NCBI RefSeq assembly: GCF_023284045.1
Contig: NZ_JAKIKQ010000004.1
Span: 283,097-347,096, forward strand
DNA: 64,000 nt
DNA from: Shewanella kaireitica
GTDB taxonomy: Bacteria > Pseudomonadota > Gammaproteobacteria > Enterobacterales > Shewanellaceae
Direction: 5' to 3'
Both the position numbers and the translations under genes were made by a program. Of the stretch, positions 19,189 through 28,996 are shown in pieces. Under the pieces are notes generated by a model, which searched no databases, was not told the DNA's origin, and saw nothing but the letters and a program-made list of their open reading frames with translations. Within the stretch, counting starts at the first letter, position 1, and each line of letters starts with the position of its first letter.

Positions 19189-20217
19189 GTGAGTGATTTA
19201 TTAAGCCAAGACGAAATTGATGCGCTACTACACGGTGTAGATGACGTCGAAGAGGACATGATAGAGGACGGCGAGCTTGATGCCCGTTCCTATGATTTCT
19301 CTTCGCAAGACCGTATTGTGCGTGGCCGAATGCCAACGCTGGAGATTGTTAACGAGCGTTTTGCTCGCCACTTGCGAATCAGCATGTTTAACATGATGCG
19401 CCGTGCGGCCGAAGTGTCAATTAACGGCGTACAAATGCTCAAATTCGGTGAGTACGTGCACACTCTTTTTGTGCCGACAAGCTTAAACATGGTGCGCTTT
19501 AGTCCATTAAAAGGGACCGCGCTTATTACCATGGAAGCAAGGCTTGTGTTTATTTTAGTGGACAACTTCTTTGGTGGCGATGGACGTTTTCATGCCAAGA
19601 TTGAGGGACGAGAATTTACTCCCACTGAACGCAGAATTGTGCAACTGCTGCTTAAAATTATCTTTGAAGATTATAAAGAAGCTTGGGCGCCGGTGATGGA
19701 TGTTGAGTTCGATTATCTCGACTCTGAAGTCAACCCAGCGATGGCGAATATCGTGAGTCCAACCGAAGTGGTCGTGGTCAGTTCATTCCATATCGAAGTC
19801 GATGGTGGCGGTGGTGATTTCCACATCACTATGCCGTATTCGATGATCGAACCTATTCGAGAGCTGCTCGATGCTGGTGTACAAAGTGATACGCAAGATA
19901 CTGATATGCGCTGGTCGCAGGCACTACGAGACGAGATCATGGATGTTGATGTTGGGATCGACGCGACCGTTGTAGAACATCAGGTGACATTACGTGACGT
20001 GCTTGAGTTTAAGGCTGGGGATGTGATCCCTGTTGAGCTGCCTGAACACATTATTTTGAAAGTTGAAGATCTACCCACTTATCGTTGTAAGATGGGGAAA
20101 ACTAAAGAGAATCTTGCATTAAAGATTTGTGAACAAATACAAAGACCAGAAACGGTTAAGTCGGAACTGCAGTTGGTTACCCATAAAGGTAAGCCACGCG
20201 AACGCTCTGAGATATAA
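19189..20217 (+). CDS. fliM: Flagellar motor switch protein FliM (342 aa)
   Basis: C-ring protein that binds phospho-CheY and changes the direction of rotation. The N-terminal CheY-binding peptide LLSQDEIDALLHGV is intact. The CheC-like middle domain (about 50-230, including the GGxG-like FFGGDGRFHAKIEGREFTPTE region) and the C-terminal SpoA domain (about 250-325, VTLRDVLEFKAGDVIPVELP) follow. The start is GTG. It is followed 12 nt later by fliN. Confidence 0.97.
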   Translation: MSDLLSQDEIDALLHGVDDVEEDMIEDGELDARSYDFSSQDRIVRGRMPTLEIVNERFARHLRISMFNMMRRAAEVSINGVQMLKFGEYVHTLFVPTSLNMVRFSPLKGTALITMEARLVFILVDNFFGGDGRFHAKIEGREFTPTERRIVQLLLKIIFEDYKEAWAPVMDVEFDYLDSEVNPAMANIVSPTEVVVVSSFHIEVDGGGGDFHITMPYSMIEPIRELLDAGVQSDTQDTDMRWSQALRDEIMDVDVGIDATVVEHQVTLRDVLEFKAGDVIPVELPEHIILKVEDLPTYRCKMGKTKENLALKICEQIQRPETVKSELQLVTHKGKPRERSEI

Positions 20218-20229
20218 GGTGATAAGTAA

Positions 20230-20610
20230 ATGAGTACAGATACAGGTGATGACTGGGCTGCAGCAATGGCAGAGCAAGCAATTGAAGAGGCACAAGCTGT
20301 AGAGCTAGATGAATTTAGCAGCGATGCCGCGCCACTAAGCGAAGAAGAAGCATCAAAACTTGATGCGATTATGGATATCCCTGTCACCATTTCAATGGAA
20401 GTGGGTCGCAGTTTTATCAATATTCGTAATCTACTGCAGTTAAACCAAGGCTCGGTTGTAGAACTTGATCGTGTTGCAGGTGAACCTCTCGATGTGATGG
20501 TTAATGGCACCTTAATCGCTCATGGTGAAGTGGTTGTTGTTAACGACAAATTCGGTATTCGTTTAACCGACGTTATCAGTCAGACTGAGCGTATCAAAAA
20601 GCTTAAATAA
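20230..20610 (+). CDS. fliN: Flagellar motor switch protein FliN (126 aa)
   Basis: C-ring base protein that docks FliH. An acidic N-terminal extension (1-45) precedes the SpoA domain (about 50-124), with IPVTISMEVGRSFINIRNLLQLNQGSVVELDR-type strands and the closing GIRLTDVISQTERIKKL. Confidence 0.97.
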   Translation: MSTDTGDDWAAAMAEQAIEEAQAVELDEFSSDAAPLSEEEASKLDAIMDIPVTISMEVGRSFINIRNLLQLNQGSVVELDRVAGEPLDVMVNGTLIAHGEVVVVNDKFGIRLTDVISQTERIKKLK

Positions 20611-20621
20611 AGGGATTAGCA

Positions 20622-20996
20622 ATGAGTTTTCAGCTTGCATTAGCTAGTCTTGGCACGGTTGCCGCAACTGCGGAAAAATCGGCAGCGCCTTCAAGTGTTG
20701 CCACACTTGCCAGTATGGTCGGAGGGCTGATTGTTGTCCTGCTATTAATTTTTGCTCTTGCTTATATGGTGAAACGACTTAATTTGGTACCCAGCAGCCA
20801 AGGTGTGTTGAAAACACTGGCTGTTACACCACTGGGCCAAAAAGAGAAGCTAGTACTCGTAGAAGTTGACGGGCAACAGTATTTACTTGGGGTTACCCCG
20901 CACCAAGTTAATTTAGTTGATAAGCTTAGTGATCCCGTTGAGATCTCCACTGACTCCTTTGCGAGTCGTTTACGTCAAGCGAAGTCGTCCCGATGA
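20622..20996 (+). CDS. fliO: Flagellar export protein FliO (124 aa)
   Basis: Bitopic inner-membrane protein that helps the FliP ring assemble. It has a signal-like hydrophobic start, one strong membrane helix (about 31-50, [19 protein letters not shown]) and a FliO cytoplasmic domain ([30 protein letters not shown]). The last bases overlap the fliP start (ATGA). Confidence 0.92.
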   Translation: MSFQLALASLGTVAATAEKSAAPSSVATLASMVGGLIVVLLLIFALAYMVKRLNLVPSSQGVLKTLAVTPLGQKEKLVLVEVDGQQYLLGVTPHQVNLVDKLSDPVEISTDSFASRLRQAKSSR

Positions 20997-21742
20997 TAAA
21001 ATGGATTGTGTTATTTGGCGGCCTCGCGCTGTCATTAATATCCCCTACAGTGTTAGCTGAAACGGGAATTTTACCTGCAGTAACTGTATCAACGGGCGCT
21101 GATGGTTCTACGCAGTATTCGGTAACCATGCAGATTTTACTGCTGATGACCGCGCTGAGTTTTATCCCTGCAGCTGTCATTATGTTGACCTCGTTTACCC
21201 GTATTATTGTGGTTTTGTCGATTTTGCGTCAAGCAATCGGTTTACAGCAAGCTCCCTCGAATCAGATCTTAATCGGCATTAGTATGTTCATGACATTTTT
21301 TATTATGTCTCCGGTATTCGATAAGATTTATGAACAAGCGGTCAAACCTTATATTGAGCAGGGAATGCCTATTCAGGATGCTTTTAATACAGGTAAAGGG
21401 CCGCTGAAAGATTTCATGCTATCCCAAACTCGGTTAACTGATTTAGATACCTTTATCGAAATTTCCGGATACCAAAATATCAATGAACCGGAAGATGCGC
21501 CAATGAGCGTGATTATTCCAGCTTTCATAACCAGTGAACTGAAAACAGCATTCCAGATAGGCTTTATGCTATTCGTGCCATTTTTGGTGTTAGATTTAGT
21601 GGTCGCCAGTATCTTGATGGCGATGGGTATGATGATGTTATCGCCTATGATTGTCTCTTTGCCGTTTAAGATCATGCTATTCGTACTTGTTGACGGGTGG
21701 AGTTTAGTGATGGGCACGTTAGCTAACAGTTTTGGGTTGTAG
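20993..21742 (+). CDS. fliP: Flagellar export gate protein FliP (249 aa)
   Basis: Core pentamer subunit of the FliPQR export gate. There is a cleavable signal peptide (1-22, ending TVLAE), then the membrane helices and the family signatures ([59 protein letters not shown]; the closing GTLANSFGL). It overlaps fliO by 4 nt. Confidence 0.97.
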   Translation: MIKWIVLFGGLALSLISPTVLAETGILPAVTVSTGADGSTQYSVTMQILLLMTALSFIPAAVIMLTSFTRIIVVLSILRQAIGLQQAPSNQILIGISMFMTFFIMSPVFDKIYEQAVKPYIEQGMPIQDAFNTGKGPLKDFMLSQTRLTDLDTFIEISGYQNINEPEDAPMSVIIPAFITSELKTAFQIGFMLFVPFLVLDLVVASILMAMGMMMLSPMIVSLPFKIMLFVLVDGWSLVMGTLANSFGL

Positions 21743-21749
21743 GTAGCGT

Positions 21750-22019
21750 ATGACTCCTGAAGCACTGATTGATATTTTTAGAGAAGCCTTAGCGGTTATT
21801 GTGACGATCGTTTCAATGATCATTGTGCCAGGGCTGATTGTTGGCTTGATTGTGGCGGTATTTCAGGCGGCAACTTCAATTAACGAGCAAACATTAAGTT
21901 TCCTACCGCGCCTGCTAACAACTCTTTTAGGCTTAATGCTGATGGGCCATCTGCTGGTACAAACGATGATGGAGTTTTTTATGCAGATGGTCAATATGAT
22001 CCCTCAGGTCATCGGTTGA
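21750..22019 (+). CDS. fliQ: Flagellar export gate protein FliQ (89 aa)
   Basis: Small two-helix hairpin protein of the export gate. The FliQ pattern is clear (EALAVIVTIVSMIIVPGLIVGLIVAVFQAATSINEQTLSFLPRLL). Length and position after fliP are typical. The 67-nt gap to fliR is longer than elsewhere in the operon. Confidence 0.96.
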   Translation: MTPEALIDIFREALAVIVTIVSMIIVPGLIVGLIVAVFQAATSINEQTLSFLPRLLTTLLGLMLMGHLLVQTMMEFFMQMVNMIPQVIG

Positions 22020-22086
22020 TCATGCTATTGCAACTGTCTGAACGGCCTCTGTTACAGCATCAGCATTCAAGCACTGTGCTGTAATT

Positions 22087-22887
22087 ATGAATATCTTACT
22101 TGATACCATAATGGGTGGGATTGCTGGCTACATGTGGCCATTAACACGGATCTCCAGCATGTTTATGGTGATGGCGGTATTTGGTGCTAATACCACTCCG
22201 TCGCGGGTTAGATTGTTGTTATCTCTGACTGTCACAGCTGCCGTAGTGCCAGTGCTACCGCCAATGCCTGATATAGAGCTATTCTCCTTGAGCGCCGTGT
22301 TTGTCACCTTTCAGCAGATCATCATTGGCGTTTCCATGGGTTTTTCAACCTTGCTGTTAATGCAGACGTTTGTGTTAACCGGGCAGATCATCGGTATGCA
22401 GACCAGTCTAGGTTTCGCCTCCATGATAGACCCAGGTTCCGGACAACAAACACCAGTCGTTGCTAACTTCTTTCTTTTGCTCACAACCATGATATTTTTG
22501 GCGGTAGATGGGCATCTAATATTAATCAAAATGGTGGTGGCGAGTTTTGATTCAATTCCTGTATCAATGGAAGGTCTGAGCCTCGCAAGTTATCGTATGT
22601 TTACCGAATTTGTCGGTTATATGTTTGGCGCTGCGCTGACCATGTCGCTATCGGCCATCGTGGCGCTATTGACGATCAACCTCTCTTTTGGGGTAATGAC
22701 GCGTGCTTCACCACAGCTGAATATTTTTGCCATTGGTTTCCCTGTAACCATGGTTAGTGGCTTGTTTATCCTGTGGTTAACATTGACCCCAATCATGGCT
22801 CACTTTGATGAAGTGTGGCGTGAGGTGCAAATTCTGCTATGTAATGTTCTTGAACTACAGTGCAGCTTAGATGGTGCACTTAATTGA
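22087..22887 (+). CDS. fliR: Flagellar export gate protein FliR (266 aa)
   Basis: Completes the FliPQR gate helix bundle. Several membrane helices occur along the whole length with FliR motifs (MWPLTRISSMFMVMAVFG; QTFVLTGQIIGMQTSLGFASMIDPGSGQQ; LNIFAIGFPVTMVSGLFILWLTL). The Shine-Dalgarno is weak. Confidence 0.96.
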   Translation: MNILLDTIMGGIAGYMWPLTRISSMFMVMAVFGANTTPSRVRLLLSLTVTAAVVPVLPPMPDIELFSLSAVFVTFQQIIIGVSMGFSTLLLMQTFVLTGQIIGMQTSLGFASMIDPGSGQQTPVVANFFLLLTTMIFLAVDGHLILIKMVVASFDSIPVSMEGLSLASYRMFTEFVGYMFGAALTMSLSAIVALLTINLSFGVMTRASPQLNIFAIGFPVTMVSGLFILWLTLTPIMAHFDEVWREVQILLCNVLELQCSLDGALN

Positions 22888-22944
22888 TGTTATTGCTGAC
22901 GAAATTTATCTTAGCCATATCTCAAGTCATGATGGAGGGCTGTC

Positions 22945-24078
22945 ATGGCTGAAAATGACAGTAGCCAAGAAAAAACAGAGGAAGCAACCTCCAGAAAGTT
23001 GCAACAGGCTAAAGATAAAGGTCAGGTTGCACGCTCCAAAGATTTAGGAACCTCAGCCGTTCTTATTGCCGCTTCAGTTGGGCTTGTTATGACCGGGCCA
23101 AGCATTGCGAAAGCGATGCACACCATTATGACCAACCTATTTACCTTAACCCGTGATGAGATCTTTGATACTCGGCAGATGATGAATATCTGGAGCATGG
23201 TGGGCAGTGAATTAGCAGCGCCTTTGCTAGGTTTTATCTTATTACTCGCTGTGATTGCCTTTGCTGGTAACGTGGCGTTGGGGGGGATGTCTTTTTCTGC
23301 CAAAGCCTGTATGCCCAAACCGAGCAAAATGAGCCCTGTTGCAGGTCTAAAGCGTATGTTTGGCGTACAAGCTGTGGTTGAACTCACCAAAGGTATTGCT
23401 AAGTTTTCGGTGGTAGCGATTACCGCCTTTCTAGTTTTGAAAATATATTTGAATGATATTTTAATGTTGTCTCAAGATCATCTTCCCGGCAATATTTATC
23501 ATGCATTAGATCTGGTTTCATGGATTTTCATCTTACTGTGTGCATCGACGTTTATTATTGTTGCTATCGATGTACCTTATCAAATTTGGCATCACGCCAA
23601 ACAGTTAAAGATGACTAAGCAAGAAGTTAAAGATGAATACAAAGATACCGAAGGTAAGCCCGAAGTTAAGGGGCGTATTCGTCAGTTACAACAAGAGATG
23701 GCACAAAGGCGAATGATGGGCGAGGTGCCTAATGCTGATGTCATCGTGGTTAACCCTGAACATTATGCAGTGGCGGTCAAATATGATGCTGCTAAATCAA
23801 CTGCACCGTTCGTGGTGGCTAAAGGGGTGGATGAAGTGGCCTTTAAAATCCGCGAAATTGCCCGAGAACATGATGTAGCTATTGTAACTGCACCGCCTTT
23901 AGCCCGTGCTATTTACCATACCACCAAAATAGATCAAGAGATCCCTGAAGGGCTATTTACTGCGGTAGCGCAAGTGCTTGCCTATGTATTTCAATTGCGT
24001 CAGTACCAAAAAGGTAAAGGCCGCCGCCCCAATGCTATTCCAACAAAGCAACCCATTCCTGATGAGCTAAAATACTGA
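22945..24078 (+). CDS. flhB: Flagellar export switch protein FlhB (377 aa)
   Basis: Inner-membrane protein whose autocleaving cytoplasmic domain switches export from hook to filament substrates. The N-terminal signature (SSQEKTEEATSRKLQQAKDKGQVARS), four membrane helices (about 30-210) and the long charged linker are present. The cleavage site reads N270-P-E-H instead of the canonical NPTH; the N-P bond and the His are kept, but the Thr is replaced by Glu. The C-terminal tail (GKGRRPNAIPTKQPIPDELKY) is typical of polar-flagellum FlhBs. Confidence 0.96.
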   Translation: MAENDSSQEKTEEATSRKLQQAKDKGQVARSKDLGTSAVLIAASVGLVMTGPSIAKAMHTIMTNLFTLTRDEIFDTRQMMNIWSMVGSELAAPLLGFILLLAVIAFAGNVALGGMSFSAKACMPKPSKMSPVAGLKRMFGVQAVVELTKGIAKFSVVAITAFLVLKIYLNDILMLSQDHLPGNIYHALDLVSWIFILLCASTFIIVAIDVPYQIWHHAKQLKMTKQEVKDEYKDTEGKPEVKGRIRQLQQEMAQRRMMGEVPNADVIVVNPEHYAVAVKYDAAKSTAPFVVAKGVDEVAFKIREIAREHDVAIVTAPPLARAIYHTTKIDQEIPEGLFTAVAQVLAYVFQLRQYQKGKGRRPNAIPTKQPIPDELKY

Positions 24079-24266
24079 GCAGGCCATCAAATTATAGGCT
24101 TGAGATTACGGCCTTGTAATGAAGTCTCATTTTAAAGCTTGAAGTGTATAATAAATAAGCACTTACTTGGCTTTCCATTCTTTGCTTATTCTTTTCAGGT
24201 TATAGTGTGCACGCTCTACAATGTGAGCAGGTCGTCTCTATTGGTTTTGTTACTGGCTAATGTTTT

Positions 24267-24532
24267 ATACCAATTGCATTAAAATTTTGACCATTCAGCG
24301 GGAATTCAAAACGCTGTAGGCAAGTAATGGGATTTGAGCTAATAGTTATTCTATATCCAAATCTCATAGCGAAGCATACAGTGTTTTGAAACCCGCACTG
24401 CGTGAGCCGCTCAGTCTTTCCACTTCTGCTTTGCATTGGCTTAAAAGGGAATAACCATTTCTTTACCAATGCGCTTTGAATTGAAAAGACTGAGGGGCTC
24501 TGAACTGGTCAAATACTTAATGCAATTGGTAT
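24267..24532 (+). mobile_element. MITE-like element (266 bp) between flhB and flhA
   Basis: Perfect 16-bp terminal inverted repeats, ATACCAATTGCATTAA (24267-24282) and TTAATGCAATTGGTAT (24517-24532), flanked by TTA on both sides, consistent with a 3-bp target duplication. It has no coding capacity. A longer sister copy lies at 42868-43295. It fills about half of the 520-bp gap and ends 12 bp before the flhA promoter. Confidence 0.85.
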
Positions 24533-24544
24533 TAATACAACTTT

Positions 24545-24561
24545 TGGTACTAAATTTGCAG
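24545..24561 (+). promoter_or_regulatory. Sigma-54 promoter of flhA operon
   Basis: TGGTAC-N5-TTGCAG with GG at 24546-24547 and GC at 24558-24559 (exact spacing). It lies 38 bp before the flhA start. It matches the sigma-54 dependence of flhA-flhF-flhG-fliA units in Vibrio. Confidence 0.78.
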
Positions 24562-24598
24562 TACAGCCAATAGGCGTCAAAGATTGGACTTAGGGTGA

Positions 24599-26698
24599 AT
24601 GGAATTTAACGCAAGACTTGGGCAATTAAAACAATTAAAGCCCGCACATTTTAAAGGAGTGGGTACCCCTTTACTGGTTTTAGCCGCACTGGCTATGATC
24701 ATTTTACCCATGCCTGCCTTTCTGCTGGATATTCTGTTTGCTTTCAATATCGCCCTTGCATTAGTTGTGCTACTTGTTGCTATCTATAGTGACCGGCCGT
24801 TAGATTTCGCCGCTTTTCCCAGTGTATTGTTAGTTGCCACATTGCTGCGACTAGCACTAAACGTAGCCTCCACCCGCGTTGTATTGCTAGAAGGTCATAA
24901 TGGCGGTGACGCTGCAGGTAAAGTGATTGAGGCGTTTGGCTCGGTAGTGATTGGTGGTAATTATGCTGTTGGCCTAGTGGTATTTTTAATCCTAATTATC
25001 ATTAACTTCGCAGTAGTTACTAAAGGTGCTGGGCGTATCTCTGAAGTTAGTGCTCGCTTTACCCTTGATGCGATGCCAGGTAAACAGATGGCTATTGATG
25101 CCGATTTGAATGCAGGGCTGCTTAGTCAAGAGGAAGCGCGTGCAAGACGCGCCGAGGTAACCCGTGAAGCTGATTTTTATGGTGCGATGGACGGTGCTTC
25201 AAAATTTGTAAAAGGTGATGCAATTGCAGGGATATTAATCTTGGTGATTAACATTCTTGGCGGTTTCGTCATTGGTATGGCTCAGCATGGGCTTAGTTTT
25301 TCCGATGCTATTGAGATTTATACGCTACTGACCATTGGTGATGGTCTTGTTGCACAAATACCTGGTCTTTTATTATCAATCGCCGCCGCCTTAATGGTGA
25401 CTCGTCAAAATGAATCTGGCGATATGGGCGAAATGATGATGAGTCAGATGTTTGACAGCCCGAAGGCTCTGGCCATTGCTGCAGCAGTGATGTTTGTGAT
25501 GGGCATAGTGCCTGGTATGCCTCATTTTGTGTTTTTATCACTGGCGGCTATTGCCGGAGCCTCAGCCTATTTCATTAACAAGAAGAAAGAGACTGACCGA
25601 GAACGTGCCTTGGAACTGGCTAAATCTGGACCTGTCGAAAAACGTGATGCCCAACCTAAAGAGCTTAGCTGGGACGATGTTCAACACGTTGACACAATTG
25701 GCCTTGAAGTGGGTTATCGCTTGATCCCACTCGTTGATAAAGGCCAAGGCGGCGAACTGCTTGGCAGAATTAAAGGGGTGCGTAAGAAGTTATCTCAAGA
25801 ACTGGGTTTCTTGGTGCCAGCGGTGCATATTCGTGACAATTTAGACTTGTCGCCAAATGCATATCGGATCTCGCTAATGGGGGTTTCCTCTGGTGAAGGT
25901 GAAATTCGTCACGATTGCGAGCTTGCGATCAATCCAGGTCAAGTATTCGGTAAGTTAGAAGGTATCGAAACCACCGATCCTGCTTTTGGTTTGGAAGCGG
26001 TATGGATTGCTCCAGAGCTCAGAGAGCATGCTCAGACCTTAGGTTACACAGTTGTAGACTCTGCGACGGTAGTGGCCACTCACATCAGTCAATTACTGAC
26101 TAATAATGCCTCCAAGTTACTCGGTTACGAAGAGGTGCAGCAGTTACTAGATATGCTCGCTAAGAGTTCGCCGAAATTGGTTGATGGCTTTATCCCTGAT
26201 GTTATGCCGCTTGGCACAGTGGTTAAGGTCATGCAGAACCTGCTTAATGAAGGCGTATCGATTCGAGATATGAAGACCATAGTGCAGACATTATTAGAGT
26301 ACGGACCTAAGAGTGCCGATACCGAAGTGCTCACTGCAGCTGTGCGAATAGCCTTAAAGAGAATGATCGTTCAAGAGATCAGCGGGCCTGAACTCGAGAT
26401 CCCTGTCATTACTTTGGCGCCAGAGTTGGAACAGATGTTGCATCAGTCTATGCAAGCAACTGGAGGTGACGGTCCTAATATTGAGCCAAGCCTTGCAGAG
26501 CGTATGCAAAAGTCACTGGTTGATGCCACACAGCGCCAAGAAATGGTCGGTCAACCAGCAATTTTATTAACATCAGGCATGCTACGTTCAACATTATCAA
26601 GATTTGTTAAGCATACGATTCCAAACCTGAGGGTGATCTCCTATCAAGAGGTACCTGATGAGAAACAGATACGCATCGTATCCGCTGTTGGACAGTAG
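24599..26698 (+). CDS. flhA: Flagellar export gate protein FlhA (699 aa)
   Basis: Nonameric export channel and substrate receptor. The N-terminal half has about eight membrane helices and the FHIPEP signature region (GRISEVSARFTLDAMPGKQM, then READFYGAMDGASKFVKGDA). The cytoplasmic substrate-binding half runs from about 350 to 699. The length is typical. AGGGTG lies just before the ATG. Confidence 0.98.
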   Translation: MEFNARLGQLKQLKPAHFKGVGTPLLVLAALAMIILPMPAFLLDILFAFNIALALVVLLVAIYSDRPLDFAAFPSVLLVATLLRLALNVASTRVVLLEGHNGGDAAGKVIEAFGSVVIGGNYAVGLVVFLILIIINFAVVTKGAGRISEVSARFTLDAMPGKQMAIDADLNAGLLSQEEARARRAEVTREADFYGAMDGASKFVKGDAIAGILILVINILGGFVIGMAQHGLSFSDAIEIYTLLTIGDGLVAQIPGLLLSIAAALMVTRQNESGDMGEMMMSQMFDSPKALAIAAAVMFVMGIVPGMPHFVFLSLAAIAGASAYFINKKKETDRERALELAKSGPVEKRDAQPKELSWDDVQHVDTIGLEVGYRLIPLVDKGQGGELLGRIKGVRKKLSQELGFLVPAVHIRDNLDLSPNAYRISLMGVSSGEGEIRHDCELAINPGQVFGKLEGIETTDPAFGLEAVWIAPELREHAQTLGYTVVDSATVVATHISQLLTNNASKLLGYEEVQQLLDMLAKSSPKLVDGFIPDVMPLGTVVKVMQNLLNEGVSIRDMKTIVQTLLEYGPKSADTEVLTAAVRIALKRMIVQEISGPELEIPVITLAPELEQMLHQSMQATGGDGPNIEPSLAERMQKSLVDATQRQEMVGQPAILLTSGMLRSTLSRFVKHTIPNLRVISYQEVPDEKQIRIVSAVGQ

Positions 26699-26709
26699 AG
26701 GGCGAATAA

Positions 26710-28110
26710 TTGAAGATTAAAAGGTTTTTAGCAAAAGATATGCGCTCGGCCCTAGCTCAAGTTAAAGAAACTTTGGGCTCTGATGCTGTCATCATGTCGA
26801 ATAAAAAAGTCACTGGCGGAATAGAAATCGTCGCGGCTGTGGACTATGACGATCCTAAGCCTCAAATTGCGGCAACGGCGCCGTCTCCTGCTGCCTTTAC
26901 AGACCTAAGTGATGAAAAAGTGACACTTGGGTCGCGAGCGAATGTAAAATCAGAGTCTCGTGCTAACCCAACGCCAGCGCCAGATTCACTACAAGCGCTG
27001 CTTGAACGTCAACAAAGCAGAGTAAACCAGCACACTTCAGCTACACGTAGCGAAGAGCTCGATATGCCCGAGTGGGCTAAAGGTTTACAGGCACAAGTTG
27101 CTAAATCGAAAGAGCCTGCAAAGGCGGAATTTACCCCGAATAGAGCGCCGGACAGTTTTGCACCACAGAAACAAAATAGCAGCGCTGAAATGGATGCGAT
27201 GAAAGAGGAGCTAGCGTCAATTCGTAGCTTATTGACCCATCAGGTTAGCACCTTAATGTCTGAGCAAAAGAAGCGCACGGATCCTGTGGGTGCGATGTTA
27301 GAGAGCAAGCTGTTAGAAGCTGAGTTCTCACCTGCCGTTGCCAAAAAGCTGTCAAATTTGAGCGAACATTATTCTCCGGCTGAACTGGTTGCTTCATTGC
27401 CGCGCAGTTTAGCCAATATGTTAGATAACCAAGGCGACGACATTGTTCGTCAAGGTGGTGTGGTCGCATTTGTTGGACCAACAGGTGTTGGTAAAACCAC
27501 GACTGTTGCCAAATTAGCCGCTAGATTTGCCGCGCATCATGGTTCAGATCAAGTTGCATTGATTACGACGGACCATTATCGCATTGGAGCCTTTGAGCAA
27601 TTGGCAACTTATGGCAAAATAATGGGATGCCCAGTTAAGCAGGCTCATGATTTTAATGAGTTAGAACAGATTTTGTATCAGTTTAGAAACCGTAAGTTAG
27701 TTTTGATTGATACGGCAGGTATGGGCCAGAGAGATCTGCGTCTATTCCAGCAACTCGATAATTTGACAGCAAATAGCGCAATACCTATTCGTAGTTATCT
27801 GGTAATGTCTGCAACAGGCCAGCGTCGAGTACTTGAAGACGCCGTAAAACAGTTTACCCGTATCCCGCTTTCTGGCGCGGTACTGACTAAGTTAGATGAA
27901 TCAGTGTCTTTAGCGCCAGCGCTAAGTGTACTGATCCAAAGTGGGTTACCTTTGAGTTATGTGACTGATGGACAACGCGTTCCTGAAGATATGCAAGTGG
28001 CTGACACGTTAGCTTTAGCCAACCGAGCATTAGCCGTGTTAGATAACCAAGAATTAGAACCATTACAGAACAGTGAGCGGTCACGAGAAATGACCCATGC
28101 ATTTGAGTAA
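26710..28110 (+). CDS. flhF: Polar flagellar GTPase FlhF (466 aa)
   Basis: SRP-type GTPase that marks the pole where the flagellum is built. The N-terminal basic domain starts MKIKRFLAKDMRSALAQVK, a variable middle follows (about 60-215), then the NG domain with G1 (FVGPTGVGKTTTVAKLAARF), the DTAGMGQRD motif and TKLDE. The start is TTG at 26710 after AGAGGGCG; it is chosen because the family begins exactly with this MKIKRF motif. Confidence 0.96.
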   Translation: MKIKRFLAKDMRSALAQVKETLGSDAVIMSNKKVTGGIEIVAAVDYDDPKPQIAATAPSPAAFTDLSDEKVTLGSRANVKSESRANPTPAPDSLQALLERQQSRVNQHTSATRSEELDMPEWAKGLQAQVAKSKEPAKAEFTPNRAPDSFAPQKQNSSAEMDAMKEELASIRSLLTHQVSTLMSEQKKRTDPVGAMLESKLLEAEFSPAVAKKLSNLSEHYSPAELVASLPRSLANMLDNQGDDIVRQGGVVAFVGPTGVGKTTTVAKLAARFAAHHGSDQVALITTDHYRIGAFEQLATYGKIMGCPVKQAHDFNELEQILYQFRNRKLVLIDTAGMGQRDLRLFQQLDNLTANSAIPIRSYLVMSATGQRRVLEDAVKQFTRIPLSGAVLTKLDESVSLAPALSVLIQSGLPLSYVTDGQRVPEDMQVADTLALANRALAVLDNQELEPLQNSERSREMTHAFE

Positions 28111-28114
28111 AAAC

Positions 28115-28996
28115 ATGACTCCCGATCAAGCAAGTGGTTTACGTATGATGAATCAGCCAAATAATGAAAAAGTAAAAGTTATCGCCGTCTCTGGTGGTAA
28201 AGGTGGCGTTGGTAAAACCAGCGTATCAATTAACACCGCCGTAGCGTTAGCCGAAAAGGGCAAACGCGTGCTCGTTTTAGACGCCGATTTGGGTTTAGCC
28301 AACGTAGATGTGATGTTAGGTTTGCGCGCTGAGAAAAATTTATCTCATGTTTTGTCCGGAGATGCCGAATTAGATGATGTCATCTTAAGAGGACCAAAGG
28401 GCATTGGGATCATTCCGGCAACTTCGGGTAGCCAGTCAATGGTTGAACTGACTCAAGCGCAACACGCAGGTTTAATCCGCGCGTTTAGTGAAATGAGAAC
28501 CCAGTTTGATATTTTAATCGTTGATACTGCCGCCGGGATCTCAGACATGGTGCTCAGTTTTTCTCGGGCATCGCAAGATGTATTAATCGTTGTTTGTGAT
28601 GAACCAACATCGATAACCGATGCTTATGCACTGATTAAAATTTTGAGTCGCGAACACGGTGTGTTCCGTTTTAAAATTGTTGCTAACATGGTGCGCAGTT
28701 TACGCGAAGGTATGGAGTTGTTTGCCAAGTTAAGTAAAGTGACGGATAGATTTTTAGATGTTGCGCTTGAACTGGTTGCTACCGTGCCTTTCGATGAGAA
28801 TTTACGTAAGTCAGTAAGAAAGCAAAAGCTGATTGTTGAGGCGTTCCCTAAGTCTCCCGCTGCCATTGCTTATCACGGACTTGCGAACAAGATATTGAGT
28901 TGGCCGATACCTTCTCAACCTGGTGGACACTTGGAGTTCTTCGTAGAACGATTGGTCCAACGTCCTGATTATAAAGAGGATAAATCAGGTGAATAA
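28115..28996 (+). CDS. flhG: Flagellar number regulator FlhG/FleN (293 aa)
   Basis: MinD/ParA-like ATPase that restricts flagellar number by acting on FlrA/FleQ and FlhF. A short N-terminal DQAxGLR motif (DQASGLRMM) is followed by deviant Walker A GGKGGVGKT, the Walker B strand ILIVDTAAG and a C-terminal membrane-targeting region. An upstream ATG at 28097 is in frame, but ATG 28115 has GAG at a better distance and starts at the conserved motif. It overlaps fliA by 8 nt. Confidence 0.95.
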   Translation: MTPDQASGLRMMNQPNNEKVKVIAVSGGKGGVGKTSVSINTAVALAEKGKRVLVLDADLGLANVDVMLGLRAEKNLSHVLSGDAELDDVILRGPKGIGIIPATSGSQSMVELTQAQHAGLIRAFSEMRTQFDILIVDTAAGISDMVLSFSRASQDVLIVVCDEPTSITDAYALIKILSREHGVFRFKIVANMVRSLREGMELFAKLSKVTDRFLDVALELVATVPFDENLRKSVRKQKLIVEAFPKSPAAIAYHGLANKILSWPIPSQPGGHLEFFVERLVQRPDYKEDKSGE

